From the NCBI GenBank assembly GCA_963682025.1, contig OY821521.1:115868852-115932851 (forward strand): a stretch of 64,000 nucleotides of DNA, in the 5' to 3' direction. The translations under genes and the position numbers were made by a program. Under the pieces are notes generated by a model. The model had not been told where the DNA came from. It ran no database searches and worked only from the letters and a program-made list of their open reading frames with translations. Below, one piece after another: positions 22,331-30,393 of this stretch (position 1 is the stretch's first letter; each line of letters starts with the position of its first letter). Source of the stretch: Cordilura impudica. Lineage: Eukaryota; Arthropoda; Insecta; Diptera; Scathophagidae.

Positions 22331-22612
22331 ATGAATGATAATAAAATTGGTCCCAGACCATTAACAATTGAAGAATATTTACGGAGAAATAAACCCGAAC
22401 AGACGGGGAAACCCTTGAATATACCAAAGGTGAAACCACCAAAGCGTCGTGGTGGATTTTTGGTAAAGAAACGAAGAGAATTGGCAAACTGCAGAAGAGT
22501 AGTCAATTCATCGCCACCTCCACCGTGGGATCTAGCAACTAAATATTGGTCGAAGATCAATGAAATTGAAGCAAGTATAGACACACATACGCAGCTAAAG
22601 AAGCAGAATTAA
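22331..22612 (+). CDS. Element B1 leader ORF, PPPPWD protein (93 aa)
   Basis: A complete small basic frame lies between the leader hairpins and the membrane microprotein. It starts MNDNKIGPRPLTIEEYLRR, has a lysine-rich middle with VKPPKRRGGFLVKKRREL, then SSPPPPWDLATKYW and a final helix. In the best-matched 19 codons (KPLNIP to GGFLV) B1 and B2 differ at about nine bases, all synonymous, so the protein has been kept by selection. A diverged copy is in element A. 412 and mdg1 are known to carry small leader ORFs; I do not know a function. The basic patch suggests nucleic-acid or Gag binding. Confidence 0.7.
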   Translation: MNDNKIGPRPLTIEEYLRRNKPEQTGKPLNIPKVKPPKRRGGFLVKKRRELANCRRVVNSSPPPPWDLATKYWSKINEIEASIDTHTQLKKQN

Positions 22613-22848
22613 TAGCTAACAATATTTTTATGCATTATTTGTAAAAGAAAAATAGTTTAAATAATATATATTATAGTATAATTGATAAAATAGTAATAAA
22701 AGAAAATTAAAATGTTATAGATATTAATTTTTATATATAAATTTCATAAAATTTTATATTATTTTTTATATAAATTCAAACAGTGTGTTATTTTCAAATA
22801 ACAATTAGAAACTTATAGTAATAAAAAAAAAAAAAAAAAATTTTTAAT

Positions 22849-23025
22849 ATGAAGATTCTTAAAATAACTATTATTGTTATAATATTATTAATGATTAGGA
22901 TTTTAGTTAAGATATATATAACCAACACAGTGGTGTATAAAGTACATAAGTTAGCATATTTAGGACAAGAGCAAATGGAAAATTTAGTATCCATCAAGGA
23001 CACGCTCATATCATTATTTGAATAA
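22849..23025 (+). CDS. Element B1 membrane microprotein (58 aa)
   Basis: The frame starts MKILKITIIVIILLMIRI, a single hydrophobic segment with a Lys-flanked N-terminus, then YITNTVVYKVHKLAYLGQ and a polar tail ending SLFE. The B2 copy (25001-25189) is the same but four residues longer (a 12-base deletion here). A run of 18 A residues precedes the start by a few bases. Elements A and C have hydrophobic microproteins in the same slot. It is predicted as a single-pass membrane protein; its role is unknown. Confidence 0.6.
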   Translation: MKILKITIIVIILLMIRILVKIYITNTVVYKVHKLAYLGQEQMENLVSIKDTLISLFE

Positions 23026-23096
23026 TAGAGATTTTAATTATTTTAACAGACATTACATTTAGCGGAAACATTTCATAGCAAAATTACATGAAATAA

Positions 23097-23522
23097 ATGG
23101 AGGCACAGAAAATCCTTGAACAAATTACTTTGAATGCTAAAAAATCGTTAACGAGGCCGTACACATTAGAGACAATTAAGGAAAAAACAATAGAAATACA
23201 AAAATTAGAGGAAAAATTAAAGAATTATATCAAAGATTCAGATTTTGAAGAATTAGACGGTAAGGAAATTTTGGAGAAATTTTATAAAAGCTAAAGAAGA
23301 AGCTTTAAAATTATTAGAACAACATTCTAAGGGAAAAATAGTAACGAATCCAATCATGACTACTTTAGATATGAATGAATTATCGTTGATTACCAAATTG
23401 GTACCAAAATTTTCGGGAAGATCTGGTGAACTGCAAGATTTTCTAACAAATTTGGAAACGGTATCGATGACAGTGGCTACTGAAAAAGCCAATTTGTTTT
23501 TTAATTTTATTTTTAAATCAAG
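23097..23522 (+). pseudogene. Element B1 gag, N-terminal part
   Basis: The frame starts MEAQKILEQITLNAKKSL as in B2. A one-base change near 23275 (TTTTGGAGAAA where B2 has TTTTGAGAAA) ends the frame at KFYKS; the correct phase continues from about 23281 with MNELSLITKLVPKFSGRSGE and LQDFLTNLETVSM. It is cut at TTTTTAAATCAAG by the insertion of B2. The remainder is at 29245-29706. Confidence 0.8.
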
Positions 23523-24207
23523 TGTAGTGTATGCATGACGTCACACACAAACTAAATATAAACAATGAAAATATGTGTCATGCATTACTATACAGCCAAT
23601 ATTGTGTTTGAGTTCTAGACATAGAGGCGCGCATAACAAGTGTTCATAAAAATAACAAGTGTGACTAAACATGTATGAATATCCCAGGTCAGCTACAAAT
23701 TAATAAGCGATCATTTTTTGTTTTGATTTAATGTAAACAATTGGAGTAAAAGTTTGAAGTTACATTGTAAATACCAAAGCAGTATATTACAGTGAAAATA
23801 TTTTGAAGTGTTGAGTAACATTCAATAATCATGAAAGTTACTCAATGCACTATATTCTTTACAGAGAAATGCTTTCTAAATTGCTGGGATATTGATACAA
23901 ATCCATATAGTTTAGATAGATTTAAATATAGAATAAGAACCCTAAAATAATCAGAAATCATTGAGTGACTTTAAATGTCACTCAATACTAGACTAGTTAT
24001 AAGAATCTCATTGTAGCTTTATAAGAAAAGAAAAACCAAATAAAGTAACGATTGTTTGACAAAACACCAAACAAAACACTTCGCTTTATTTTAAAAATAG
24101 CGAACAACGCTCCTAGATGAGCGTATGTTTCTATAACAACATAGAAACATAATCCATCAACGCTCCTTTAGATGAGCGAATGTTTCTTTAGGACCAGAAA
24201 CATTACA
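23523..24207 (+). repeat. Element B2 5' LTR
   Basis: This 685-bp LTR has the same start and end as the B1 LTRs. It holds TGACGTCA, the 10-bp inverted repeat, and both CGCTC...GAGCG hairpins. Confidence 0.9.
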
Positions 24208-24220
24208 TGGCGATCCTGCC
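24208..24220 (+). promoter_or_regulatory. Element B2 primer-binding site (tRNA-Arg)
   Basis: TGGCGATCCTGCC abuts the LTR, identical to B1. Confidence 0.7.
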
Positions 24221-24308
24221 TAATATCCTTCCAGGATATCCTGCCTAATATCCTGCCAAATATCCTTATATTTATAAGAAGAGCTCCTAGTTTGAGCTGG
24301 AAAGGCAC

Positions 24309-24500
24309 CTAATCCACCCCGGGGATTAGAAGGATTGTCCGGCCAAAGGACAATCAGGATAACCAACAAACAGAAGAAGATGCACACAACACCAGGCGGA
24401 ACGAGTATATAAAGAAAAAAAATTTTTTTTTTAAACAATAAAAATAGAGTGCTCTTAAGTGAGAACCTATTAGGGTGCGGAGGCGATTTCGCCCGTGCAC
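24309..24500 (+). other. Element B2 leader RNA hairpins
   Basis: The stems are CTAATCC/GGATTAG (24309-24329), GATTGTCC/GGACAATC (24333-24355) and GTGC...GCAC around GGCGATTTCGCC (24475-24500). The first stem differs from B1 at one base pair on both arms (C-G for T-A), a compensatory pair, although the surrounding leader has diverged strongly. Confidence 0.55.
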
Positions 24501-24556
24501 AAGATTTAAGCAGTAAAATAGATAAAATAAAAAAAAAGAAAATATAATAATAAATT

Positions 24557-24868
24557 ATGAATGAGAGTCGGGTCGGTCCGAGACCACTTTCAATAGAAGA
24601 CTACTTGAAAAGAAGCAGACCTAAACCAGTGGAAAAGCCTTTAAACATCCCAAAGGTAAAACCACCGAAGCGTCGTGGTGGGTTTTTAGTAAACAAGAGG
24701 AGAGAATTGGCAAACATCAAAAGAATAGTCAATTCATCACCACCTCCACCGTGGGATTTAGCAGCCAAGTACTGGGTCAGAATAGACGAGATCGAGAAGA
24801 TGATAGATACCCATATGAAGATAAAGAAAATAGAATTAAAAGAAAAATTAGAATGTTATAAATATTAA
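24557..24868 (+). CDS. Element B2 leader ORF, PPPPWD protein (103 aa)
   Basis: It starts MNESRVGPRPLSIEDYLKR, then NIPKVKPPKRRGGFLVNKRR, SSPPPPWDLAAKYW and a charged C-terminal helix ending LECYKY. It is about ten residues longer than the B1 copy. The core differs from B1 mostly at silent positions, while flanking noncoding DNA is far less alike, so the protein is under purifying selection. Lys and Arg make it strongly basic. No known domain is recognised. It sits before the membrane microprotein and gag on the genomic transcript. Confidence 0.7.
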   Translation: MNESRVGPRPLSIEDYLKRSRPKPVEKPLNIPKVKPPKRRGGFLVNKRRELANIKRIVNSSPPPPWDLAAKYWVRIDEIEKMIDTHMKIKKIELKEKLECYKY

Positions 24869-24962
24869 TTTTTTTTTTATATATAAATTTCATAAAATTT
24901 TATATTATTTTTTATATAAATTCAAATAGTGTGTTATTTACAAATAACAATTAAAAACTTTT

Positions 24963-24999
<37 letters not shown>

Positions 25000-25000
25000 T

Positions 25001-25189
25001 ATGAAGATTCTTAAAATAACTATTATTGTTATAATATTATTAATGATTCTGTCTACAATAGGGATTTTAGTTAAGATATATATAACCAACACAGTAGTGT
25101 ATAAAGTACATAAGTTAGCATATTTAGGACAAGAGCAAATGGAAAATTTAGTATCCATCAAGGACACACTCATATCATTATTTGAATAA
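25001..25189 (+). CDS. Element B2 membrane microprotein (62 aa)
   Basis: MKILKITIIVIILLMILSTI and GILVKIY form one long hydrophobic helix, followed by TNTVVYKVHKLAYLGQEQ and a tail ending SLFE. A run of about 28 A residues ends a few bases before the start codon, a context that may matter for translation. It lies 70 bases upstream of gag. A single-pass membrane protein is predicted; orientation and role are unknown. Confidence 0.6.
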   Translation: MKILKITIIVIILLMILSTIGILVKIYITNTVVYKVHKLAYLGQEQMENLVSIKDTLISLFE

Positions 25190-25260
25190 TAGAGACTTTA
25201 ATTATTTTAACAGACATTACATTTAGCGGAAACATTTCATAGCAACATTACATGAAATAA

Positions 25261-26148
25261 ATGGAGGCACAGAAAATCCTTGAACAAATTATTTTGAATG
25301 CTAAAAAATCGTTAACGAGGCCGTACACATTAGAGACAATTAAGGAAAAAACAATAGAAATACAAAAATTAGAGGAAAAATTAAAGAATTATATCAAAGA
25401 TTCAGATTTGGAAGAATTAGACGGTAAGGAAATTTTGAGAAATTTTATAAAAGCTAAAGAAGAAGCTTTAAAATTATTAGAACAACATTCTAAGGGAAAA
25501 ATAGTAACGAATCCAATCATGACTACTTTAGATATGAATGAATTATCGTTGATTACCAAATTGGTACCAAAATTTTCGGGAAGATCTGGTGAACTGCAAG
25601 ATTTTCTAACAAATTTGGAAACGGTATCGATGACAGTGGCTACTGAAAAAGCCAATTCGTTTTTTAATTTTATTTTTAAATCAAGACTGGATTTAAAAGT
25701 TCAGAGTAGAGTAAAACAAAGTTCTGTACCGACTAACATTGATGATTTAATAGAGGTATTAAAATTGACATATAAATCATCAAGATCTTCAAATACTGTG
25801 TTAAGTGAGATAACGCGTACCATACAAAGAGATAACAATTTACTGGGATTTGCAACAAAAATAGAGCAACTCATTACGGAATTGAACGAAATACAAATTG
25901 CCGAACAGGGAGAGGCAAATAGAGATGCTATAATCAATAGCAACAGTAAGATTGCCTTTAATGCATTTGTAAATGGCATAACAGACCCACAGATAATGGC
26001 TACAATAGATGCAAGCCAGGTAACGACATTTGTAGAGGCGTTAAAAATCGCTGAAAAAGTTGCTTCAAGAACGCAACAGAAACAAGTATGTTATCAAAAT
26101 GCTCAATATAATGCGCAACGACAACATACGCCAAACCGCCAATATTAA
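25261..26148 (+). CDS. gag: Element B2 gag (295 aa)
   Basis: The open frame starts MEAQKILEQIILNAKKSL, with a Lys/Glu-rich coiled-coil-like N-terminus (about residues 20-60). A capsid-like helical region from about residue 88 (MNELSLITKLVPKFSGRSGE) contains DFLTNLE, FATKIEQLITELNE and TIDASQVTTFVEALKIAEK. It ends in a Gln/Asn-rich tail QNAQYNAQRQHTPNRQY. No CCHC knuckle is present, and the basic Arg/Asn tail seen in element A gag is mostly missing, so the deletion that removed protease and RT also clipped the gag end. It would form virus-like particles in the cytoplasm. Confidence 0.8.
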   Translation: MEAQKILEQIILNAKKSLTRPYTLETIKEKTIEIQKLEEKLKNYIKDSDLEELDGKEILRNFIKAKEEALKLLEQHSKGKIVTNPIMTTLDMNELSLITKLVPKFSGRSGELQDFLTNLETVSMTVATEKANSFFNFIFKSRLDLKVQSRVKQSSVPTNIDDLIEVLKLTYKSSRSSNTVLSEITRTIQRDNNLLGFATKIEQLITELNEIQIAEQGEANRDAIINSNSKIAFNAFVNGITDPQIMATIDASQVTTFVEALKIAEKVASRTQQKQVCYQNAQYNAQRQHTPNRQY

Positions 26149-26396
26149 TATGATTAAAACAAAATCCAGAGCAATTTTTTTTTTATATGCGTTAATTTAT
26201 AAGTTTTATATAATTTTTGATTAGACATGCAATTTTTGATAAAAATTTGCAATAAAATTGTGCGTTTATGTTGAATTTGTTCTTAAATAATAAGCACAAT
26301 CAATTGAATGATTTCTATAAAGAAGGATTGTAAAGATAAATTTTATATTCATAATTTCCATAACATATAACACAAATTGCAAAAATATGCGTTTTA
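26149..26396 (+). other. Shared deletion junction in B2 (PR/RT lost)
   Basis: About 250 AT-rich bases without coding sense join the gag end to the RNase H tail. Element B1 has nearly the same spacer at 29707-29967. The missing part corresponds to the gag tail, protease, the whole RT polymerase and the first half of RNase H. Confidence 0.75.
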
Positions 26397-28163
26397 AAAA
26401 ACCGACCTTATTTATTCGGTAGAAAATTTATAGTAGTAACCGACCATCGTCCACTCATTGCACTATTTACACATAAAAATCCAAGTTCCAAATTGACTAG
26501 AATTCGATTGGAATTATCTGACTACGATTTTCAGATAATTTACAAAAAAGGGAAAAATAACACCAATGCAGATGCTCTATCTAGAATACAATTAGATTCC
26601 GATAAATTGAAAACAATGATACCTCAAAAGAATGATGAAAATATAAAGAAATCGCTGGTGATAACAAGAGATATGAAAAGGAAAATGATACAAACTGAAG
26701 AAAATGAGAACAAAAATAAAAGAGAAAATGAAAAGAAATCTAAAAGAGGAAACAAGAATAAAAATGAGGTAAATGATGATACAAATCTTACCGAGCCTGA
26801 TCAACTCAAAATGTGGGAGTGTACATCTATGAATGATATAAAACTTGCAGTAAAGCTGAAGTTTATAATAGAAAAGTCGACTAGAGAATTCAAAATTGAG
26901 AAAAATCTTGCTTTAAATCAAATGGCCATCAGATGTAGCGATAATCCCGTTTATATATGTAATATGTTGGAGAAACTACCTTCTGTTTTAAGCAGATTGA
27001 ATTGTGTTATGTTCGCACTGGAAAAAAGTGACGAAATTTTTAAGAAAATAAAAATAGAGAAAATGAAAGAAATAATAAATAAAAGTAAAGGAAATGACGT
27101 CAGAATTCTCATATATAGTAAACCTCAAAGAGTAATAGTAGAAAAAGAAAAAAGGAAATTAATTAAATTGTATCACGACACACCATGCGGAGGACATTTC
27201 GGAATAAGGAAAACATTAATAAAACTGAAACAGAAATACATATGGAAAAATATGAACAAGATGGTAAAGGAATATGTATCAACGTGTGATCTTTGCCAAA
27301 GGAGCAAACAAGTAAGACACACTAGAGAACCATTAAGTGTAACAGACACACCGGGAAATAGCTTTAGCACTGTAGTTATCGACACAGTTGGACCATTACG
27401 CCCTTCGGAAAATTTTCGATACATTTTAACTATGCAGTGTGAACTCACTAAGTATGTGATAGCAGTCCCTATGGAAACAAAAGAGGCTAAGAGTATAGCG
27501 AAAAGCCTAGTAGAAAACTTGATATTAAAATATGGCATTTTTAAGACTCTAAAATCTGATAGAGGTACAGAGTTTGTGAATGAACTAATGAAAGAAATAT
27601 GCAATTTGTTAAGAATCGAGCAAAAATTGTCTACACCATATCACCATGAGACTTTGGGTACCATAGAAAGAAATCATAGAGTGTTGAATGAATACTTCTT
27701 GTCATTCGTAAATAATGATAACTGGAGTGATTGGATAGCTTATTATTCTTTCGCTTACAATATAACACCACATATAGATACCAATTATTCTCCATTTGAG
27801 TTAATTTTTGGTAAATTACCTAGATTACCGGGTGAACAAATTATGAATGATGATAGGGTATACAACTTAGACAATTATGCTAATGAATTGAAAATGAGGC
27901 TAAAAATTTCATTAGAAAATGCTAAAAAATTAATTGAAATTACGAAAAAGAATAGAAATTTAGAATCATATAACAAAATTAATAGGATAGATCTTAACAT
28001 AGGAGATTTAGTGCTAGTAAAATTAGAAACTAGGAAAAAGAACCAAAGGCCATATAATGGACCGTATGAAATTATAGATATAAATAATTTAAATGTAACT
28101 ATAAGAATAAATGGAAAAGAAAAAACAGTACATAAAAATTTATTGAAAAAATACAGTAGATAA
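26397..28163 (+). CDS. Element B2 RNase H tail plus integrase
   Basis: The open frame begins inside RNase H (RPYLFGRKFIVVTDHRPLIA) and has its first Met at 26493 (MTRIRLELSDYDF). After NADALSRIQ comes a long Lys/Asn/Glu-rich linker. Integrase follows with an intact HHCC finger (YHDTPCGGHFGIRKTLIKLK, then CDLCQRS), DDE residues in VVIDTVGPLR, KSDRGTEFVNE and GTIERNHRVLNEY, and a C-terminal GDLVLVKLETRKK and HKNLLKKYSR. 556 codons are open from the Met. Integrase inserts the cDNA; without RT upstream it could act only on cDNA made by another element. How it would be expressed is unclear. Confidence 0.8.
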   Translation, partial: KNRPYLFGRKFIVVTDHRPLIALFTHKNPSSKLTRIRLELSDYDFQIIYKKGKNNTNADALSRIQLDSDKLKTMIPQKNDENIKKSLVITRDMKRKMIQTEENENKNKRENEKKSKRGNKNKNEVNDDTNLTEPDQLKMWECTSMNDIKLAVKLKFIIEKSTREFKIEKNLALNQMAIRCSDNPVYICNMLEKLPSVLSRLNCVMFALEKSDEIFKKIKIEKMKEIINKSKGNDVRILIYSKPQRVIVEKEKRKLIKLYHDTPCGGHFGIRKTLIKLKQKYIWKNMNKMVKEYVSTCDLCQRSKQVRHTREPLSVTDTPGNSFSTVVIDTVGPLRPSENFRYILTMQCELTKYVIAVPMETKEAKSIAKSLVENLILKYGIFKTLKSDRGTEFVNELMKEICNLLRIEQKLSTPYHHETLGTIERNHRVLNEYFLSFVNNDNWSDWIAYYSFAYNITPHIDTNYSPFELIFGKLPRLPGEQIMNDDRVYNLDNYANELKMRLKISLENAKKLIEITKKNRNLESYNKINRIDLNIGDLVLVKLETRKKNQRPYNGPYEIIDINNLNVTIRINGKEKTVHKNLLKKYSR

Positions 28164-28592
28164 CTAAGACAAAAATTTAAAAAATTGTAATATAATTAAC
28201 ATTTATAATAAGAATAATATGTATAGAAAACCAAAAAAAAAAAAAATATTTAAGTATCACTTGTAACAAATTTTTTTTTATTGTATAATTATTATGTCAT
28301 TTAAACACAAGAATAATATGTATAAAGAAAAAACAAAATTTTTTGTAATAAAATAATTATTATGTCACTTAGTAACTAATTCAAACATCAACAAGAAATT
28401 TGTAACATAAACGAAATTATTATGGTATTTAGTCACTACTTACAATATGTTCAAATATCAATGAAATTTTTTTTTAAAAGAACACAACTTATAGCGTATT
28501 CAAATTTCAAAACCAACCAAACAACAGCAATTAAGTGAAATCACACAATTTCTGTAAATACAAATGGTGTGATTTAACTGAAAGGGTAGGGG
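28164..28592 (+). other. Element B2 3' untranslated region and PPT
   Basis: AT-rich noncoding DNA with four imperfect blocks around AATTATTATG. It ends in the purine tract GAAAGGGTAGGGG, which primes plus-strand DNA at the LTR border. No env-like frame is present. Confidence 0.7.
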
Positions 28593-29240
28593 TGTAGTGT
28601 ATGCATGACGTCACACACAAACTAAATATAAACAATGAAAATATGTGTCATGCATTACTATACAGCCAATATTGTGTTTGAGTTCTAGACATAGAGGCGC
28701 GCATAACAAGTGTTCATAAAAATAACAAGTGTGACTAAACATGTATGAATATCCCAGGTCAGCTACAAATTAATAAGCGATCATTTTTTGTTTTGATTTA
28801 ATGTAAACAATTGGAGTAAAAGTTTAAAGTTACATTGTAAATACCAAAGCAGTATAATACAGTGAAAATATTTTGAAGTGTTGAGTAACATTCAATAATC
28901 ATGAAAGTTACTCAATGCACTATATTCTTTACAGAGAAATGCTTTCTAAATTGCTGGGATATTGATACAAATCCATATAGTTTAGATAGATTTAAATATA
29001 GAATAAGAACCCTAAAATAATCAGAAATCATTGAGTGACTTTAAATGTCACTCAATACTAGACTAGTTATAAGAATCTCATTGTAGCTTTATAAGAAAAG
29101 AAAAACCAAATAAAGTAACGATTGTTTGACAAAACACCAAACAAAACACTTCGCTTTATGTTTCTATAACAACATAGAAACATAATCCATCAACGCTCCT
29201 TTAGATGAGCGAATGTTTCTTTAGGACCAGAAACATTACA
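28593..29240 (+). repeat. Element B2 3' LTR with 37-bp deletion
   Basis: This 648-bp copy matches the 5' LTR but lacks 37 bases after CTTCGCTTTAT, removing the first CGCTC...GAGCG hairpin. GAAACATTACA ends it, followed by the CAAG duplication. Confidence 0.9.
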
Positions 29241-29244
29241 CAAG

Positions 29245-29706
29245 GTTGGATTTAAAAGTTCAGAGTAGAGTAAAACAAAGTTCTGTACCGACTAGCGTTG
29301 ATGATTTGATAGAGGTATTAAAATTGACATATAAATCATCAAGATCTTCAAATACTGTGTTAAGTGAGATAACGCGTACCATCCAAAGAGATAACAATTT
29401 ACTGGGATTTGCAACAAAATAGAGAAACTCGTTACGGAATTGAACGAAATACAAATTGCCGAACAGGGAGAGGCAAATAGAAATGCCATAATAAATACGA
29501 ACAGCAAAATTGCTTTCAATGCATTTGTAAATGGCATAACAGACCCACAGATAATGGCTACAATAGATGCAAGCCAGGTAACGACATTTGTAGAGGCGTT
29601 AAAAATCGCTGAAAAAGTTGCTTCAAGAACGCAACAGAAACAAGTATTTTATCAAAATGCTCAATATAATGCGCAACGACAACATATGCCAAACCGCCAA
29701 TATTAA
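29245..29706 (+). pseudogene. Element B1 gag, C-terminal part
   Basis: Directly after the CAAG duplication the B1 gag resumes (LDLKVQSRVKQSSVPTS and onward). A one-base loss in an A run near 29417 shifts the frame before the EKLVTELNEIQIAEQ region, which then stays open to NAQRQHMPNRQY. It otherwise matches B2 gag closely. Confidence 0.8.
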
Positions 29707-29967
29707 TATGATTAAAACAAAATCCAAAAGCAATTTTTTTTTATATGCGTTAATTTATAAGTTTTATATAATTTTTGATTAGACGTGCAATTTTTGATAA
29801 AAGTTTGCAATAAAATTATGCGTTTATGTTGAATTTGTTCTTAAATAATAAGCACAATCAATTGAATGATTTCTATAAAGAAAAATTGTAAAGATAAATT
29901 TTATATAAACTTCATATTCATAATTTCCATAACATATAACACAAATTGCAAAAATATGCGTTTTAAA
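29707..29967 (+). other. Shared deletion junction in B1 (PR/RT lost)
   Basis: The spacer matches B2 26149-26396 almost base for base, except for an extra 12-base block near 29906. Since B1 and B2 are separate insertions, the deletion predates both. Confidence 0.75.
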
Positions 29968-30393
29968 AAACCGACCTTATTTATTCGGTAGAAAGTTTAT
30001 AGTAGTAACCGACCATCGTCCACTCATTGCACTATTTACACATAAAAATCCAAGTTCCAAATTGACTAGAATTCGATTGGAATTATCTGACTACGATTTT
30101 CAGATAATTTACAAAAAAGGGAAAAATAACACTAATGCAGATGCTCTATCTAGAATACAATTAGATTCCGATAAATTGAAAACAATGATACCTCAAAAGA
30201 ATGATGAAAATATAAAGAAATCGCTGGTGATAACAAGAAATATGAAAAGGAAAATGATACAAACTGAAGAAAATGAGAACAAAACTAAAAGAGAAAATGA
30301 AAAGAAATCTAAAAGAGGAAACAAGAATAAAAAGGAGGTAAATGATGATACAAATCTTACCGAGCCTGATCAACTCAAAATGTGGGAGTGTAC
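29968..30393 (+). pseudogene. Element B1 RNase H tail and linker
   Basis: It carries the TDHRPLIALFTHK block, MTRIRLELSDYDFQ and NADALSRI, then the Lys/Asn/Glu-rich linker to DQLKMWEC. Element E interrupts it after GTAC; integrase continues at 39164. Confidence 0.8.

Larger units (their letters stand above)
23523..29240 (+). mobile_element. mdg1-like element B2, non-autonomous form
   Basis: This is a complete 5.7-kb copy inserted in B1 gag with TSD CAAG (23519-23522 and 29241-29244). Its order is 5' LTR, tRNA-Arg primer site, leader hairpins, PPPPWD ORF, membrane microprotein, gag (295 aa, open), a 250-base AT-rich spacer, an open RNase H tail plus integrase frame, a GGGTAGGGG purine tract, and 3' LTR. 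The protease and the polymerase part of RT are missing. Every remaining frame is open, unlike its host B1. Confidence 0.9.

Noticed and set aside
27173..27604. Minus-strand 143-codon frame opposite B2 integrase (and its copy at 39501-39932)
   Set aside because: It is antisense to a clear integrase core; its conservation follows from that of the integrase.
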